Positions 30,126 through 40,830 of a stretch of 64,000 nucleotides of DNA are shown here, in pieces. Position numbers and translations under genes: made by a program. Position 1 is the stretch's first letter, and each line of letters opens with the position of its first letter. The stretch is taken from NCBI GenBank assembly GCA_039090855.1, contig CM077011.1, positions 21,453,001 through 21,517,000 on the forward strand. The letters are read 5' to 3'. The stretch comes from Macrothele yani (lineage: Eukaryota > Arthropoda > Arachnida > Araneae > Macrothelidae). The notes beneath the pieces are model-generated. The model was not told where the DNA came from, made no database searches, and was given only the letters and a program-made list of their open reading frames with translations.

Positions 30126-31556
30126 CACTGGCGGAAAGTGAAAAAAGAACACCAAGAAGGAATTGGCCGACGATCATGAAATTTACATATGTTAATGGGG
30201 TTGAGTTTACGTAGGTGTGATGTTAATTTCGAGACCAACCGGTGAGCGCTTACGCCACAGCACGACATAATACGCAAATCATCGTCGGTGGTATTTAAGG
30301 AGTACGGCGAAGTGAATGTAATCAGTCGTCGGCGTACAGACACGTGCGAAGACCCTGTAGAAACCGCAATGCCTGGACATGGAAGACGTGTACGATTTCA
30401 GCAATCATCAGATTTTGAGCAAGGTCGTCTAGTCGGGCTCCGTGAGGCCGGGTGGTCCTCCGCGAGGCCGGGTAGCGAATTGGACGGGAAGTACCGGTGG
30501 TGGTACGATGGTGGCGTAGATGGTCCGAGGAACATTCCCACACGAGAAGACGTGGAACCGGGAGTCACAAGCGGACTGATGAGCGGACCGATCGACGCAT
30601 AAGAAGAGCGGCGTTGTCAAGCAGAACATCCACTGCAACGCAAATCCGAGCGGCCGTTGAACCTGAGGTGACTGTGCGAACAATCCGCAACCGCCTACTG
30701 AATGCAGGACTACGTGCACGTTTGCCTCTGGCATGTGTACCTCTGACTCCCGCCAACCGTCAGAAACGGCTGCAGTGCTTTCGCCAACGTCTGCACTGGA
30801 TAACGCAATGGCGATCTGTCGTGTTCAGCGAAGAAAGCAGATTCTGCTTGGGAGCCTCCGATGACCGTATGCGTGTTCGCAGACACAAAGGGGAGCGTCT
30901 CCACCCTACTTACATCCGCCAGCGATACACAGGGCCTACACCTAGTCTCCTGGTGTGGGGAGCGATCAGCTATCACTCCCGTACACAACTAGTGTTTTCA
31001 CCGGGTACGTTAAAGAGCACCTCCTACATCAACAACATCATTCAGCCCGCTGTTGTGCCATTTGTAAGGTCGCTCCATCGTGGTGTTTTCCAGCTAGATA
31101 ACTCACTCCCACACACGAAACGTTCAACGCAACATGCACTTCAGGGTGTGAGACAACTTCCATGGCCTGCACGTTCACTGGATTTGTCCCGCATTGAGCA
31201 AGTGTGGGATTTTATGGGACAACCGACTTATCCGGTCTCCACTGTCAGCCACGAGCATCCTCGATTTACGCGTCGAGGTTGAGGATGCTTGGAACTCAAT
31301 ACCCCAAACTTACATCCAACATCTGTACGACAGACTCCATGCCAGAATTGTACAGTGTGGCGCAGTTCATGGCGGTTCAACCTCGTACTAACCATGCTGC
31401 ATGGAAAAGTTCTTTTTCAGTTTACCAGCAAATACAGCTTTATTTTGCCATAATGTTTTGATCACGTTATCCTCTGTATTCCGTTATTATGCTGTATAAA
31501 TTTCTTTGGTATCAGACGTCTCCTTCATGGTGTTCTTTTTTCACTTTCCGTCAGTG
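30126..31556 (+). mobile_element. Tc1-type element family F, copy B
   Basis: Terminal repeats CACTGGCGGAAAGTGAAAAA (left) and its inverted partner ending at 31556, flanked by TA at 30124-30125 and 31557-31558. About 1.43 kb. Confidence 0.92.
30370..31391 (+). pseudogene. Tc1 family F transposase, copy B
   Basis: Starts MPGHGRRVRFQQSSDFEQGR (~30370). A duplication (GGCCGGGTGGTCCTCCGCGAGGCCGGGT region, ~30448-30475) shifts the frame. From 30497 to 31282 one frame carries VVRWWRRWSEEHSH, QIRAAVEPEVTVRTIRNRLL, VVFSEESRFCLG, PTPSLLVWGAISYHSRTQL, FQLDNSLPHTKRS and SLDLSRIEQVWDFMG. The first catalytic Asp is Glu (GAA at 30830-30832), where copy A and family J have Asp. Another frame change near 31230 leaves the C-terminus (EVEDAWNSIPQTYIQHLYD ... 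GGSTSY) in the frame ending at 31391. Confidence 0.85.
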
Positions 31557-33139
31557 TATATATAAATGCCGGTTGCTTCGACCGGCGAATTTTGTGATGG
31601 TTATATTCAAATTAATCCGAAACTTGAAACTTGGTCGTTCTGGATGGGGCTAGCATACTCGGGCGCTATCCGGCGGGAGACGCGGGTTCGGTTCTCCCCC
31701 AGGACTAGGAAATTTTCAAGTTCCCTAATATTATCTGACTTAATACCATGCCTTATTTTCACCAATAAACGGATTCATATCTTCCGAATGTATTTGATCA
31801 ATTGTTTTGAAAGAATGGATCATTCGGGACCGTTCCGCAAAATTAGGCCATAACAAGATGATCGGATCAGGCAGAAACTCTAGACTAACAGAAATTCTGT
31901 GGGCATTCCAAATCGCCGCATTTGCTTTATTTTAGGCAGCGCAGTTAAAATGCGAACGTCCAGTCGGACGTATACGCCATAAATATTTATTGCTAAGTAA
32001 ATCATATCCAAATTAGGTGGACAAATTTTATATTTGGAAGCACGAAATCAATGATGTATTTGTTTGCTGCGGTGGCATAATTCTTTGCCAAAATGGAAAT
32101 TTGAAGGGGGTGGGGATGGAAAAGGAGCAGAACTGCTTTATTTGTAGTAAGGGAAGGAAATGTTTTGGGAACAACATCCGTTTCTTGCCATGTGCATATA
32201 TATACGTATATATCCTCGAGCATGCATTATTCAAGCAACGCGGAAATGCGCGCTCTCAACATTTCAAAACTCTAGAGATTAATCACCTTCGATTCCATTT
32301 CCAATCCACTGGCCCATTCAGTGAGGCAATACGAAGTGAATACATTTCTGTCAGATGCCGTGCCATTTTCTTATTCCTACATCCGCGTACGTGTGCTTTC
32401 GTTCACATTAATGCAAAAATATAGACGCCATTGAAAACACTTCGTGAGTTTGTCAACCACAATGGCGTGTGAGAATACTTTTAAAGAACGAAAGGCTCAA
32501 AAATTATGATTTATAAAAATAAATGCATTCCTGGGTATGGAAATTTCGACTGTGTTCCGCGGCTTAGACCGCCGCGCTTTCGATGAATAATAAAAAGCGG
32601 CAATAAGCATTTTCCATTTTTTTTCTTTCCACTTATATGCGGAAAGCAGCGTAGGCAGCACAACTTCTCGGCATCTAGATTCCCTGGTTATAAAAATGAG
32701 CGACTCCTTGTGACGACGTTTCGAAACGCTGCGATATCTTATTTCAAAGAATTCGGAGATGAATTACAATGAAGTGGCCCTGATTATTTCATATGTGGCA
32801 AGAACCCAAATAAAACACAATGAACAAAGGAATTTTTGAAGAGAGATCGTGATATACGATACGCTTGTCGGTTTTTCTGTTCTGTTTGTGAAGTGAAGCT
32901 ACATACTAGTCCAAACCATTAAAGGAAAATCAGAAATTTAAAATACTATCTTTTGCTTTTGAGAATAACATCCGATAGCAAAGAATATCTCGTACCATAA
33001 GTTTTAAAACGTACTGAAAAGGAATATTTGAGGTGTTACAATAAAGTAATTGCACAATAAGCATTGCATTAAACCATGCGAGAAAACCCTTATTTTTACA
33101 ATCATAGGCAAAAGTCATTCTCTCTTAAAATAATATAAC
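31557..33139. other. Intergenic, no recognised genes
   Basis: Mixed sequence with ORFs up to 135 aa (32017-32424) that show no domain. A GGGTTCGGTTCTCCC block at ~31683 is only vaguely tRNA-like. Confidence 0.45.
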
Positions 33140-33625
33140 TTTTCAAGGAATCCGAATTTCTTAGCGAAGAATGGAAATCAACGTTTCCAAGCTTTTGCAC
33201 ATCATCCGGGTATAACTATACTAGTACTCAGTGGCGCAGTGGTCTTAGCGATGGAATATGACTATTCGTCCGAGAAGGGTCCAGGTTCGAATCCCTGTCG
33301 GGCATGGATGTTGTGTTTGTCTTTCGGCACTGGCTCTCTCCTTTCCCTGAAACCAGTGGCCCTAAATTAATGACAGGTGACTGCTTATAGACCATTGAAT
33401 TGCTCATGGTGGTCCCTAAACCTGAAATAAAAAAAAACCTAGCAATCCGAATTTCTTGGCGTAAATAAAAAAATCACAGTTCCCAAGCTTTTGCACATCA
33501 ACCAGATGCCTTTTTCAAGAAAGCCTTCATTGAAAAAGCCATCTGACTGATGTGCGAAAGCATGAAAATTGTATTTCTCTTCTACACCGAAACATTCGGA
33601 TTACTTGCATAGTTATACTATTTTA
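33140..33625. repeat. Foldback (palindromic) repeat, interrupted by a SINE
   Basis: Arms of ~80 bp at ~33440-33515 and ~33530-33612 are inverted copies (AATCCGAAT ... AAGCTTTTGCACATC and the reverse), closing in a hairpin around 33515 (CTTTTTCA / TGAAAAAG). A third arm copy lies at 33143-33215, left of a SINE1 insertion. TATAACTATACT-type ends appear at 33210 and ~33608. Confidence 0.65.
33229..33437 (+). mobile_element. SINE1 copy, sense strand
   Basis: CAGTGGCGCAGTGGTCTTAG head, B box GGTTCGAATCC, body CCAGTGGCCCTAAATTAATG, A-rich end. Sits within the foldback repeat. Confidence 0.9.
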
Positions 33626-33764
33626 AGTATAGTTGGTGTACAGTTTCTCGTTATTCATTAGTCATTCGCTCTTTCCAAAGTGGTGTTTAAATAGACGCGA
33701 GAGAGCCAGAGCCATTGGACAGGCACAGCTATCAATCTGAACCGGAGCCCTGGATAGCCTAGTG

Positions 33765-33980
33765 TATTTTTTTTTATTGGAGGTTTAACGACCACCGTGA
33801 GCAAATCAATGGGCTATAAGTAGTCTCCCGTCCCTAATTTAGGGTCACTGGTTCCAGGGAAGGGAGAGAGCCAGTGCCGTAAGACAAACACAACATCCAT
33901 TCCTCACCGGGATTCGAACCCGGACCGTTCGGACGAATGATCAGAGGCCATCGCTTAGACCACTGCGCCACCGGGGCGGC
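33765..33980 (-). mobile_element. SINE1 copy
   Basis: Minus strand; complete body, B box GGGATTCGAACCCGG, and head ending CCACTGCGCCACCGGGGCGG. Flanks share CTAGTG. Confidence 0.93.
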
Positions 33981-33983
33981 GCT

Positions 33984-34240
33984 AGTGGTTTCACAAACCA
34001 ACTATCAACCAGATGGGTACGAGCTCGAAGTGTGTTGCTGTGTCGCCGAATACACGCTAAGCCCTCGCAGAATATCAAACAGACTGACCAGCTCCCCGCA
34101 AAATTATGGTCATCACGTACTTCACTCTTATTCTTTCTGGGGGCCATCCCCATGACCCTCCCGTTCTCATATCTGACAAGAATTTCTGTTCTGGCTAAGG
34201 TACCCTGGCGAAACTCAACCCTCGGAGGAATGTCTAACAA
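33984..34240 (-). other. Unrecognised open reading frame next to a SINE
   Basis: Part of a 99-aa minus-strand frame (MLDIPPRVEFRQGTLARTEI ...). The right ~80 residues lie outside the SINE and read like ordinary protein, without low complexity. I cannot assign a family. It could be a degraded TE or host exon remnant. Confidence 0.3.
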
Positions 34241-34293
34241 AAAATTAGGCTTGAGATTGAAAAGTTCTGTTTTCTTGTCTTGGATAAAAATGA

Positions 34294-34881
34294 ATGCATC
34301 ATCCGGAACAGACTGGGATGACCAGCCGCAAGATGCTTAACGAAAGCAAGTATGGGTTACCTTGGGAAAGCAAGTATGGGATACCTTGGATTTGCAAGAA
34401 AATCAACAAGCACAAACTCTCCCACCTCATGGGCATGGGTGATAGCAAGCTGTACGCATCGTCGCAGAACCAACTCCAGCAACTAATCCGGATCACCTAG
34501 GTTTTCAGCAATGACATCGGGATAGAATTTGGTCTACAGAAACGCAAGACACAATGTATGAACCAAGGAAAGCATGATGCACGTATTTACCAATTAAAGA
34601 CCGGAGAACAGATCGCAGTTGTGAAAGAAGGAGAAGTCTATAAGTACCTTGGTATGCTTCAAGCACAACACCTAGAACACAAAGAAATCAAAAACAATCT
34701 AGCTGCCAAATACAACCAAAGGCTGAGGAGACTAATGAAGACCAAGTTCAACGCTCGCAGCATCACTTGGGCTATCCACACATACGCAGTTTCAGTCCTA
34801 ACCTATTCCTTCGGAATCATCAAGTGGACCACAACAGAGCTTGAGGAAAGTAATGCGCAATACGAGGACAACCCTCACTAA
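34294..34881 (+). pseudogene. LINE-B reverse transcriptase, palm/thumb remnant
   Basis: KINKHKLSHLMGMGDSKLYA at ~34410-34460 is the decayed active-site box: related elements have [LF]-[YA]-x-D-D-x-K-L-[YF]-A, but here GMGD leaves only one Asp. After a stop at 34498 the frame 34558-34881 continues with EVYKYLGMLQAQHLEHKEIK and a thumb-like NTYAVSVLTYSFGIIKWT-type stretch. A further frame (34841-35209) carries RTTLTKHRQHHPQSATERL and GGRGMIAL, typical of the region between RT and endonuclease in this group. Confidence 0.7.
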
Positions 34882-35247
34882 ACATCGCCAGCACCACCCG
34901 CAGTCAGCAACAGAAAGGCTGACCATTGGACGGGGAGAAGGAGGACGGGGAATGATTGCTCTCATGGAACACAGAGACAAAGAAATCAGTAGCCTCAGAA
35001 AATACTTCCATCATAGCAAAGTACCCCTTCACCAAGCGATAAACCAGAGTGACAAGAATTACACAGCCCTAGACCTCACTACTCAGAACATCGATATTGG
35101 CACGAGGGGGCCAAAAGAAGAAGATTGGGGCATGAAAGTCTTACACGGAAGGCACTGCAACGACCTGCAATCGGACACGTGGATAAAATTGCATAAAATG
35201 CATGGTTAACAAGCGGATCACTCTTCCCTGAGACCGAACGGTTCCTT

Positions 35248-35862
35248 ATGGATATACAAGATCAAGTTGTAAACACCAGAAACTACTGGAAGCATATCCT
35301 GAAGAACACGTCAGTGGAAAGCGACACATGTCGGCAATGCCATCGAGCGCCAGAGGCCATCCAACATATCACATCAGGGTGCAAAGTCCTCACACAAACA
35401 GAGTACACGAACAGGCACGATCAAGTCGCCAAAATTGTCCATCAGAAATTGGCAAGAAAGCACCACCTCATTACAACTGAGCCTGTCCCCTACTACAAGT
35501 GTGAGCCAACAACGCTTCTAGAAAACAACCACAAGATGTATTGGTATATATCGATCAGAACAGATAAGACCATTCCCCAAAATCGGCCCAACGTCGTCCT
35601 GGTCGACAAGGAGAATTCAATAGACCTCTTTGACATAGCCAACATCCAGAAGACGGACGGAGAGAAGCTGTCAAAGTATAACGATCTACGATACAAAGTC
35701 AAGGAAATGTGGCATATAGAGAACGTCACCACCGTCCCCATAGTAATATCAGCCACAGGAGTTGTACCTATGATCATTCACAGCTCTATACAGACACTAG
35801 ACCTCCAACCTAACACCTACATGAAACTGCAAAAGGCAGCTATCCTGAACACTGTAGGATAA
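35248..35862 (+). CDS. LINE-B C-terminal zinc knuckle and restriction-like endonuclease
   Basis: Open 204-aa frame (TAA... ends 35862). Residues ~29-46 form CX2C-X7-H-X4-C (CRQCHRAPEAIQHITSGC). NRHDQVAKIVHQ follows (family RHN..V...I), then RPNVVLVDKENSIDLFDIAN, matching the nuclease core R-P-D-x-Vx...D-[IV]-A but with Asn where the first Asp is expected, which probably removes activity. In R2/R4-type elements this domain cuts the target before reverse transcription. The frame is separated from the upstream RT fragments by a stop and a frame change at ~35209-35247. The translated start at 35248 is arbitrary, as it lies inside the ancestral protein. Confidence 0.7.
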   Translation: MDIQDQVVNTRNYWKHILKNTSVESDTCRQCHRAPEAIQHITSGCKVLTQTEYTNRHDQVAKIVHQKLARKHHLITTEPVPYYKCEPTTLLENNHKMYWYISIRTDKTIPQNRPNVVLVDKENSIDLFDIANIQKTDGEKLSKYNDLRYKVKEMWHIENVTTVPIVISATGVVPMIIHSSIQTLDLQPNTYMKLQKAAILNTVG

Positions 35863-35976
35863 TAAGGAAGTTCCTGGACAACTGAGAGAAAGAAATACCA
35901 CTTCCCAATCTTGGTACGTGATACCCGTCCAGTAAGGAAGAGAATAAAAACCTCAGGAAGAGGTGGAATTTCTCTG

Positions 35977-35977
<1 letters not shown>

Positions 35978-36006
<29 letters not shown>
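35978..36006 (+). repeat. TAA microsatellite at the LINE-B 3' end
   Basis: About nine uninterrupted TAA/ATA units directly after the LINE-B 3' untranslated region. Confidence 0.9.
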
Positions 36007-36008
<2 letters not shown>

Positions 36009-36094
36009 CTTTGTGAGTTACTCATGTCTTTAATGTTCCTTTCATACTCATAAGAACCACACTTTTACCTGAATAAATATTTGTAAAACGAAGA

Positions 36095-36433
36095 TCATTT
36101 GTTATCACCCTGTATTTCCTCACAGCTGAATGAAACCAAAAAAGTGAACAGCATTCCATGCAAAACAATAAACATTTTTTTCGAAATTAAAATTTGGAAA
36201 TGTTCCGAAAGAACTAGGGAAAATATTAAATGCGCACGATAAAGTATAAACGTCAACATTATATCTATCTCTTTTACTGATTTCACGAGAAACACCAATA
36301 AAGACAGAAATGAGATTGACAAAAACAGTATAAAGGCAATGGTGGTAATAGTAAAAATGAATGTCTGTAGCGGAATAGATATCCATCTTCCGTCAGTGAT
36401 ATTTATGGTTTTCCTGAACGGCAATATAATCAC
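36095..36433 (-). pseudogene. Possible seven-transmembrane chemoreceptor remnant
   Basis: 112-aa minus-strand frame with two or three hydrophobic stretches (IFTITTIAFILFLSISFLSL at ~30-50; MFIVLHGMLFTFLVSF near the C-terminus) separated by a loop with SEHFQILISKKMF. The pattern resembles the last two membrane helices of arthropod gustatory receptors. Upstream on the same strand (~36660-36600) another frame reads FDAHELNEITQTYKNVHAIC, reminiscent of the loop before helix 5-6. Stops separate the two parts. No invariant signature is visible, so this is a weak assignment; it could equally be a chance AT-rich hydrophobic ORF. Confidence 0.25.
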
Positions 36434-37148
36434 CCAATATCGTAGTCATGTTACGTTGAGTAGAGAGATGGTAATAGCAAAGATACATTTGATTAACGGT
36501 TACGTGGAGAAAGCACACAGAGTTATTCGTGGAATAGTAGAGAGATTGTTACTATTATCTACCGTTTCCAAATGCTACTAGTATGGAGCTGAAGCAAACA
36601 GATTGCATGAACATTTTTGTATGTTTGTGTAATCTCATTCAGTTCGTGAGCATCAAATATATTATTCAAGACAACGGGTTTTCCAAGAGTTTCTCCGGTT
36701 TACGACTGGAATATTCAAACCTTCAAATGGCGTCGTACGCAAACTACTCCTATATATAATTAGCTCAGTGCTTCAGAGTGCGACCATAGCTTTATTTCTT
36801 GTATATATTCAAATTCACAACACAGGTAATGACGCTTGTATATTAGGAAAGACAAATGCTCGCAACAAGATGAAATGGTTTAAAGAAACCTACTTTTTAA
36901 GGGCTCTAGAATTCTGCTATGCAAGAAAATTGTGATATCTTTCGTTTTTTCAAAAGTCATCAGTTTTTTTATTTCAAAAGGTACTACTCCTACTGGGTGT
37001 TCTCATACATCATACTGATGTTCGAAATACGGGAATCGTTACCGTATAAATTTTTACGCGAAATAATCCTAAAGAGAAGTTCAGAATATTTTCAGTATTA
37101 ATAAACTTGAGCTGCTACTTATTTGTTTCCAAAATGCATCTTTTGTTC
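36434..37148. other. Intergenic, no recognised genes
   Basis: AT-rich; apart from the weak chemoreceptor-like stretch, nothing supportable. Confidence 0.4.
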
Positions 37149-37162
37149 CTGACCGCATAATC

Positions 37163-37478
37163 CAGGCCGCGGGTGGCTTAGTGGTCAGCGTTCGTGACTG
37201 CAACGGAGAAATATCAAGTTCGATCCCAGCAGGTACGAACACTCGAACCACTAAATATCTGCCGTGCGTCGGATGGGCAGGTTAAGCCGGCGGACAACGG
37301 GTACTGGCCCCCCGGTGATAAATAAAGGCGTCTTCCTGTCCCTTTCTACCTCGCTTCCGTGTCACTTTCCTATAGGGCACTCTAGGCCAAATCTCCTAGC
37401 TTCCCATTTCTAAGGGTTGTTTAAGACCTGTGTCAAACACTCCCTTCCTAAAATCCTCTACATATGATTTGACCTGAT
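37163..37478 (+). mobile_element. SINE2 (second tRNA-derived family), sense strand
   Basis: tRNA-like head (A box GGTGGCTTAGTGGTCAGCG; B box AAGTTCGATCCC), body with GCCGGCGGACAACGGGTACT and GATAAATAAAGG, and a GATCT-type tail (GATTTGACCTGATCT). Flanked by a 14-bp duplication CTGACCGCATAATC at 37149-37162 and 37479-37492. A second copy lies at 52469-52789. Confidence 0.92.
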
Positions 37479-37492
37479 CTGACCGCATAATC

Positions 37493-38640
37493 TTTCCAGA
37501 TGCGGAGAGGTCTTAGGCCAGGGGATCCATTATGTCCAAAATTATTTAACTTTGTAATAGAACATATTTCTAAAAATTTAAACTTAAATTTAATTTAATT
37601 CATGTTCCCGCTTTGCACATGAATTGGCGACTCCATCCAAAATAGCTGGTTTTAAGCTCTTGCGCATTTGGATATAGGGCTGCCAGCGCCACTCATTTGC
37701 CTTCCGTGCATCGATGCTGTATGCCTTCGCCCGTAACATATGCAAATTTCGTGCATTTGGAACTATATTTCGCCCAATGACCACGATTTATCGGCTTGTT
37801 GCTTAATTTATGGAAACCAGTGTATATTAGTCTAGTGCAACTTCTCATGATGAATCTTCCCACTGGCATGAGAAAATTCAGTCAGAAGTTATCTTTGTTA
37901 TTTCACTACTTGCAGCTTCGTGAGACAGCATAGTCTTTTTAAGTATTATGGTGTATTACTTTCTTTTGGATCTATCCTTAATATTGATTTCTCTACAAAC
38001 TATTAGCTGAAGAAATAACAGTGGAACTTTAGTTATAATTTACCCAGTTATATGTTTTTCACATTTACAGGTATATGTAATTCTGCTTTAATATTTATAA
38101 TTTTACTGTAGTTTCTATCGCTTTCTTAATTCGATTGTAGGCAATCATTTATATAGTTTTTTGTAATTTTACTTTAAATTTAAAATCTTCGATTATGAAA
38201 AATAGGCGATTATTTTATTCTTTTATAGGACTTGGTAGGTTACAACTTTGAGACAGCGTGCATAGGTTTCTTCTTGGTGCAGCTAAAGTTGAATCTTGAT
38301 CCCATTAGAGATGGGCGGCGGGCATGTTGTTTATTTTCGGTTTGGATGAGAAATTGGTTTCGCATTTCACGGTTTGATGAAAACTGCAAACCACTTTCGG
38401 GGAAGCTATCGGTTTTTTTTCGACCGTGAAATAGGTAATGCAAATATAAATTTACTAAATAACGTTAACAATTCTCTTTTTTCCTCTTAATTTAAAAAAT
38501 TTCAAACACGCAAAGATTAGTCACTAATACTACATCAACTAGTAGACAAAGTGCTTTGAAAGAGAATGCTTATAAAGGAAGAATATGTATTGGGAGTGCT
38601 GAATATAAAACAAAATCATATTCGGATTTAATTTATTTTT
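37493..38640. other. Intergenic, no recognised content
   Basis: AT-rich. The 64-67-aa ORFs here show no domain. Confidence 0.45.
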
Positions 38641-39450
38641 TTCATGTACGAAGGGCATTCTAATGCTTCGTCTCTCAAGATTTTTATTTGTAGCAGCAAA
38701 ACTGTGCGACTTGGTGACAAAGTACTTGAACGTATTATTGATATTGCTAGACTATTCAATACATTTCCGCCATCTTTGAACCCCTTCGTAAAATCAATTT
38801 TGGGAAAATTCCTGAGGCTGTCGTTTCACCCATCAGTTCACAGCCAGTTTAACGTCTGTCACATCGTCGAAACGTTCCCCACGAAGAGTGGTTTTTCAAA
38901 GGGGTAAACAGGAAAAAGTCAGAGAGCCAAATCACGATTGTAGGGGGTTGGGGATCGTTCACCCCATTTTCGCAATAGCCTGTGATGTCACCATTGAGGT
39001 GTGGGGACGTGCGTTATCATGTGTAAAACAACACTATGAAGTGGAATGTCACGTCTTTTCCGCCTGACAGCTTCCTTTTGTCTTCTTCAATTTCTGCACA
39101 GTGTGAGCACTGTTTACTGTTGCAACTCCTTGGTGGTAGCAGGACGATCAGCTGTGATGAGGTCTTTCACTCGCTGACTGCTGGCATCTGTAAATACAGT
39201 TGCGAGTCTTTCACTCTGGTGTTTATCCGACACTGAACTTTCTTCCTCTCGAAACCTCTTCATCCTTCTTCGGACATAACTGATATCGATTGTGGCAGCT
39301 CCATATCCATACTCAGCAAAGACTCTTCTGTGGATTTCTGGACTATCACATCCACCATTTTCCAGGAATTCAATTACGGTTAGCTTCTTTTCTCTGTCCT
39401 GTCATTCATGATTTTCATTTCCAGTTCTGAAAAAAAAATTGTTCCCTCAT
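38641..39450 (-). pseudogene. mariner transposase pseudogene (internally deleted)
   Basis: Reading leftward in several frames: a SQRVKDLITADRPATTKELQ segment (~39190-39120, second HTH region), then a jump to the second half with an AxPHTSM-like remnant, NDPQPPTIVIWLSDFFLFP (~38960-38900, decayed SPDLAPSDFFLF box), LKNH/FDDV-like pieces and FTKGFKDGGNVLNSLAI near 38780-38740 (C-terminal 'GF..gv.RW.kCI'). A mariner-type end TACGAAGGGCATTCTAATG lies at 38647. The first catalytic region (GDExW) is missing, so this is an internally deleted dead copy of ~0.8 kb. Confidence 0.65.
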
Positions 39451-39540
39451 TGGTAACATATCACAGTACAAGTCAGTGCAGTTTCATTAATATCACTTCA
39501 AAATTTGAAAGGTTATTAAGGAGTATAAGGAAGTAAATTT

Positions 39541-39690
39541 CTCCGTCAGTTTTGGTCTTCGCCGGGATTCGAACCCAAGTCCGCTTCTTCTGGAACAAGT
39601 CGCTCTACCAACTGAGCTACGCAGTCTTTCATTCTGACTCCTATCTGCCTTTATGTCGTGTACGTCCTGCTGGCAGGTACGTCACATCTC
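39541..39690 (-). repeat. tRNA-derived repeat (SINE3-like), copy 1
   Basis: Minus strand carries TAGCTCAGTTGGTAGAGCG (A box), a tRNA-length middle, and GGGTTCGAATCCCGGCG (B box). The acceptor and anticodon stems do not pair properly, so it is not a functional tRNA. The flanks (TCCGTCAGTTTTGGT; GTCGTGTACGTCCTGCTGGC) are shared with copy 2. Confidence 0.75.
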
Positions 39691-39965
39691 CCCCCCCCCG
39701 AAAGAGGGCCGGGGGCATGACCCAGGGGTCAGCCGTGACCATGAATCGTTGCAGGCAGCCATCCACTGTAGAACGTGCACTTGAGAACTCCCAGTAAATC
39801 TGGTGTGGGGAATGCAACATCACACGTTTTTATTTTTCGAAGCGCTGGAGAAAGGATTCTCTGATTTTTCCTATCTCGCGGTGTGGAAATAATACTACAC
39901 AATTGGGAGATTTTGAACGGTCGGGTCATCCGGATAGTTCGGGCGCCATTATAACGAAGTAACAT

Positions 39966-40100
39966 TCTCCGCCAGTTTTGGTGTACGCCGGGATTCGAAC
40001 CCGAGTCCTCTTATTCCGGAACAAGTCGCTCTACCAACTGAGCTACGCAGACGTTCATTCTGCCTTTATGTCGTGTGCGTCCTGCTGGCAGGTACGTCAC
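39966..40100 (-). repeat. tRNA-derived repeat (SINE3-like), copy 2
   Basis: Same structure as copy 1, ~425 bp away, with slightly different anticodon-loop region (TTCCGGAA). Shared 3' flank CAGGTACGTCAC. Confidence 0.75.
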
Positions 40101-40109
40101 CGGAGGAGG

Positions 40110-40830
40110 CATTACTTTCAGGATGCCCTTTGCATATTATTGAAAATATGATATCGTACAGTATTCCTTAACTTCGTTTTTTAATGAAATTAGAATAACG
40201 AATTCAACACGGAATTTAAAATATACGTGGGATTAGCCCGTTGTTGGACGCTACATGTTGAACAACGCCGGTGGCCGCGAGTGAGAGTTTTTTTCACAAG
40301 TGACGTCGTGTCTTTAGAGGCATCAGGGGCTAAACCCACCATGAAAATAAGAATTTTTTTCTCTTAATTGGAAAACTTACGAAAGGGAATCCATATTAGC
40401 AACCGCTTCTCAGATTTTCTAAATGCAACTGTAAGCCACTGCAATAGTTGAGTAACTAGGCAACACATTTCAGCATTCCATATCCGTTCGATAGAGCGCA
40501 ATGAATACCTCGTGGTGAAAGAGGTGACACACGTCAACATGTCGCCTTAGCTGCTTTGACGAAGTTTCAGACAACAGTAATATATGATTAGATGCGCGCT
40601 GAACAGCGCATGCGTATTACTGTCTTTCGGGGCTAGTCGTCGTTCTGTTTAACAGTACAATTTTGCTTCCGTTTCGTTGGACAGTGAGCGGCTGATTTTC
40701 TTTCGTAGAGTTAAGCTGCAAGGTTCGCTCTTGTAAGTACATAAAATGAATAAAAGGGACTTTTTATTGGAACATCCTTTTAATTTACGCTTTCCAACCG
40801 TAGGTTGAAGAAGCGTATATGCTCCAGCTT
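40110..40830. other. Intergenic, no recognised genes
   Basis: No coding homology. It may include a promoter-like GC-richer patch near 40600-40740, but nothing I can support. Confidence 0.4.

Larger units (their letters stand above)
34290..36006 (+). mobile_element. R2/R4-type LINE (LINE-B), 5'-truncated
   Basis: The 3' portion of a non-LTR element whose ORF ends in a zinc knuckle plus restriction-like endonuclease rather than an apurinic-type one. It begins inside the RT and ends in a (TAA)n run at 35978-36006, a tail or target feature reported for R4/Dong-type elements. Several frameshifts and a mutated RT active site. Confidence 0.75.

Noticed and set aside
31640..31710. tRNA-like sequence near 31.65 kb
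   Set aside because: Only a loose B-box resemblance (GGGTTCGGTTCTCCC); no convincing A box or stems.
39555..39630. Functional tRNA genes at 39.6 and 40.0 kb
   Set aside because: A and B boxes are good, but acceptor and anticodon stems do not pair and both copies share non-tRNA flanks, so they are tRNA-derived repeats.
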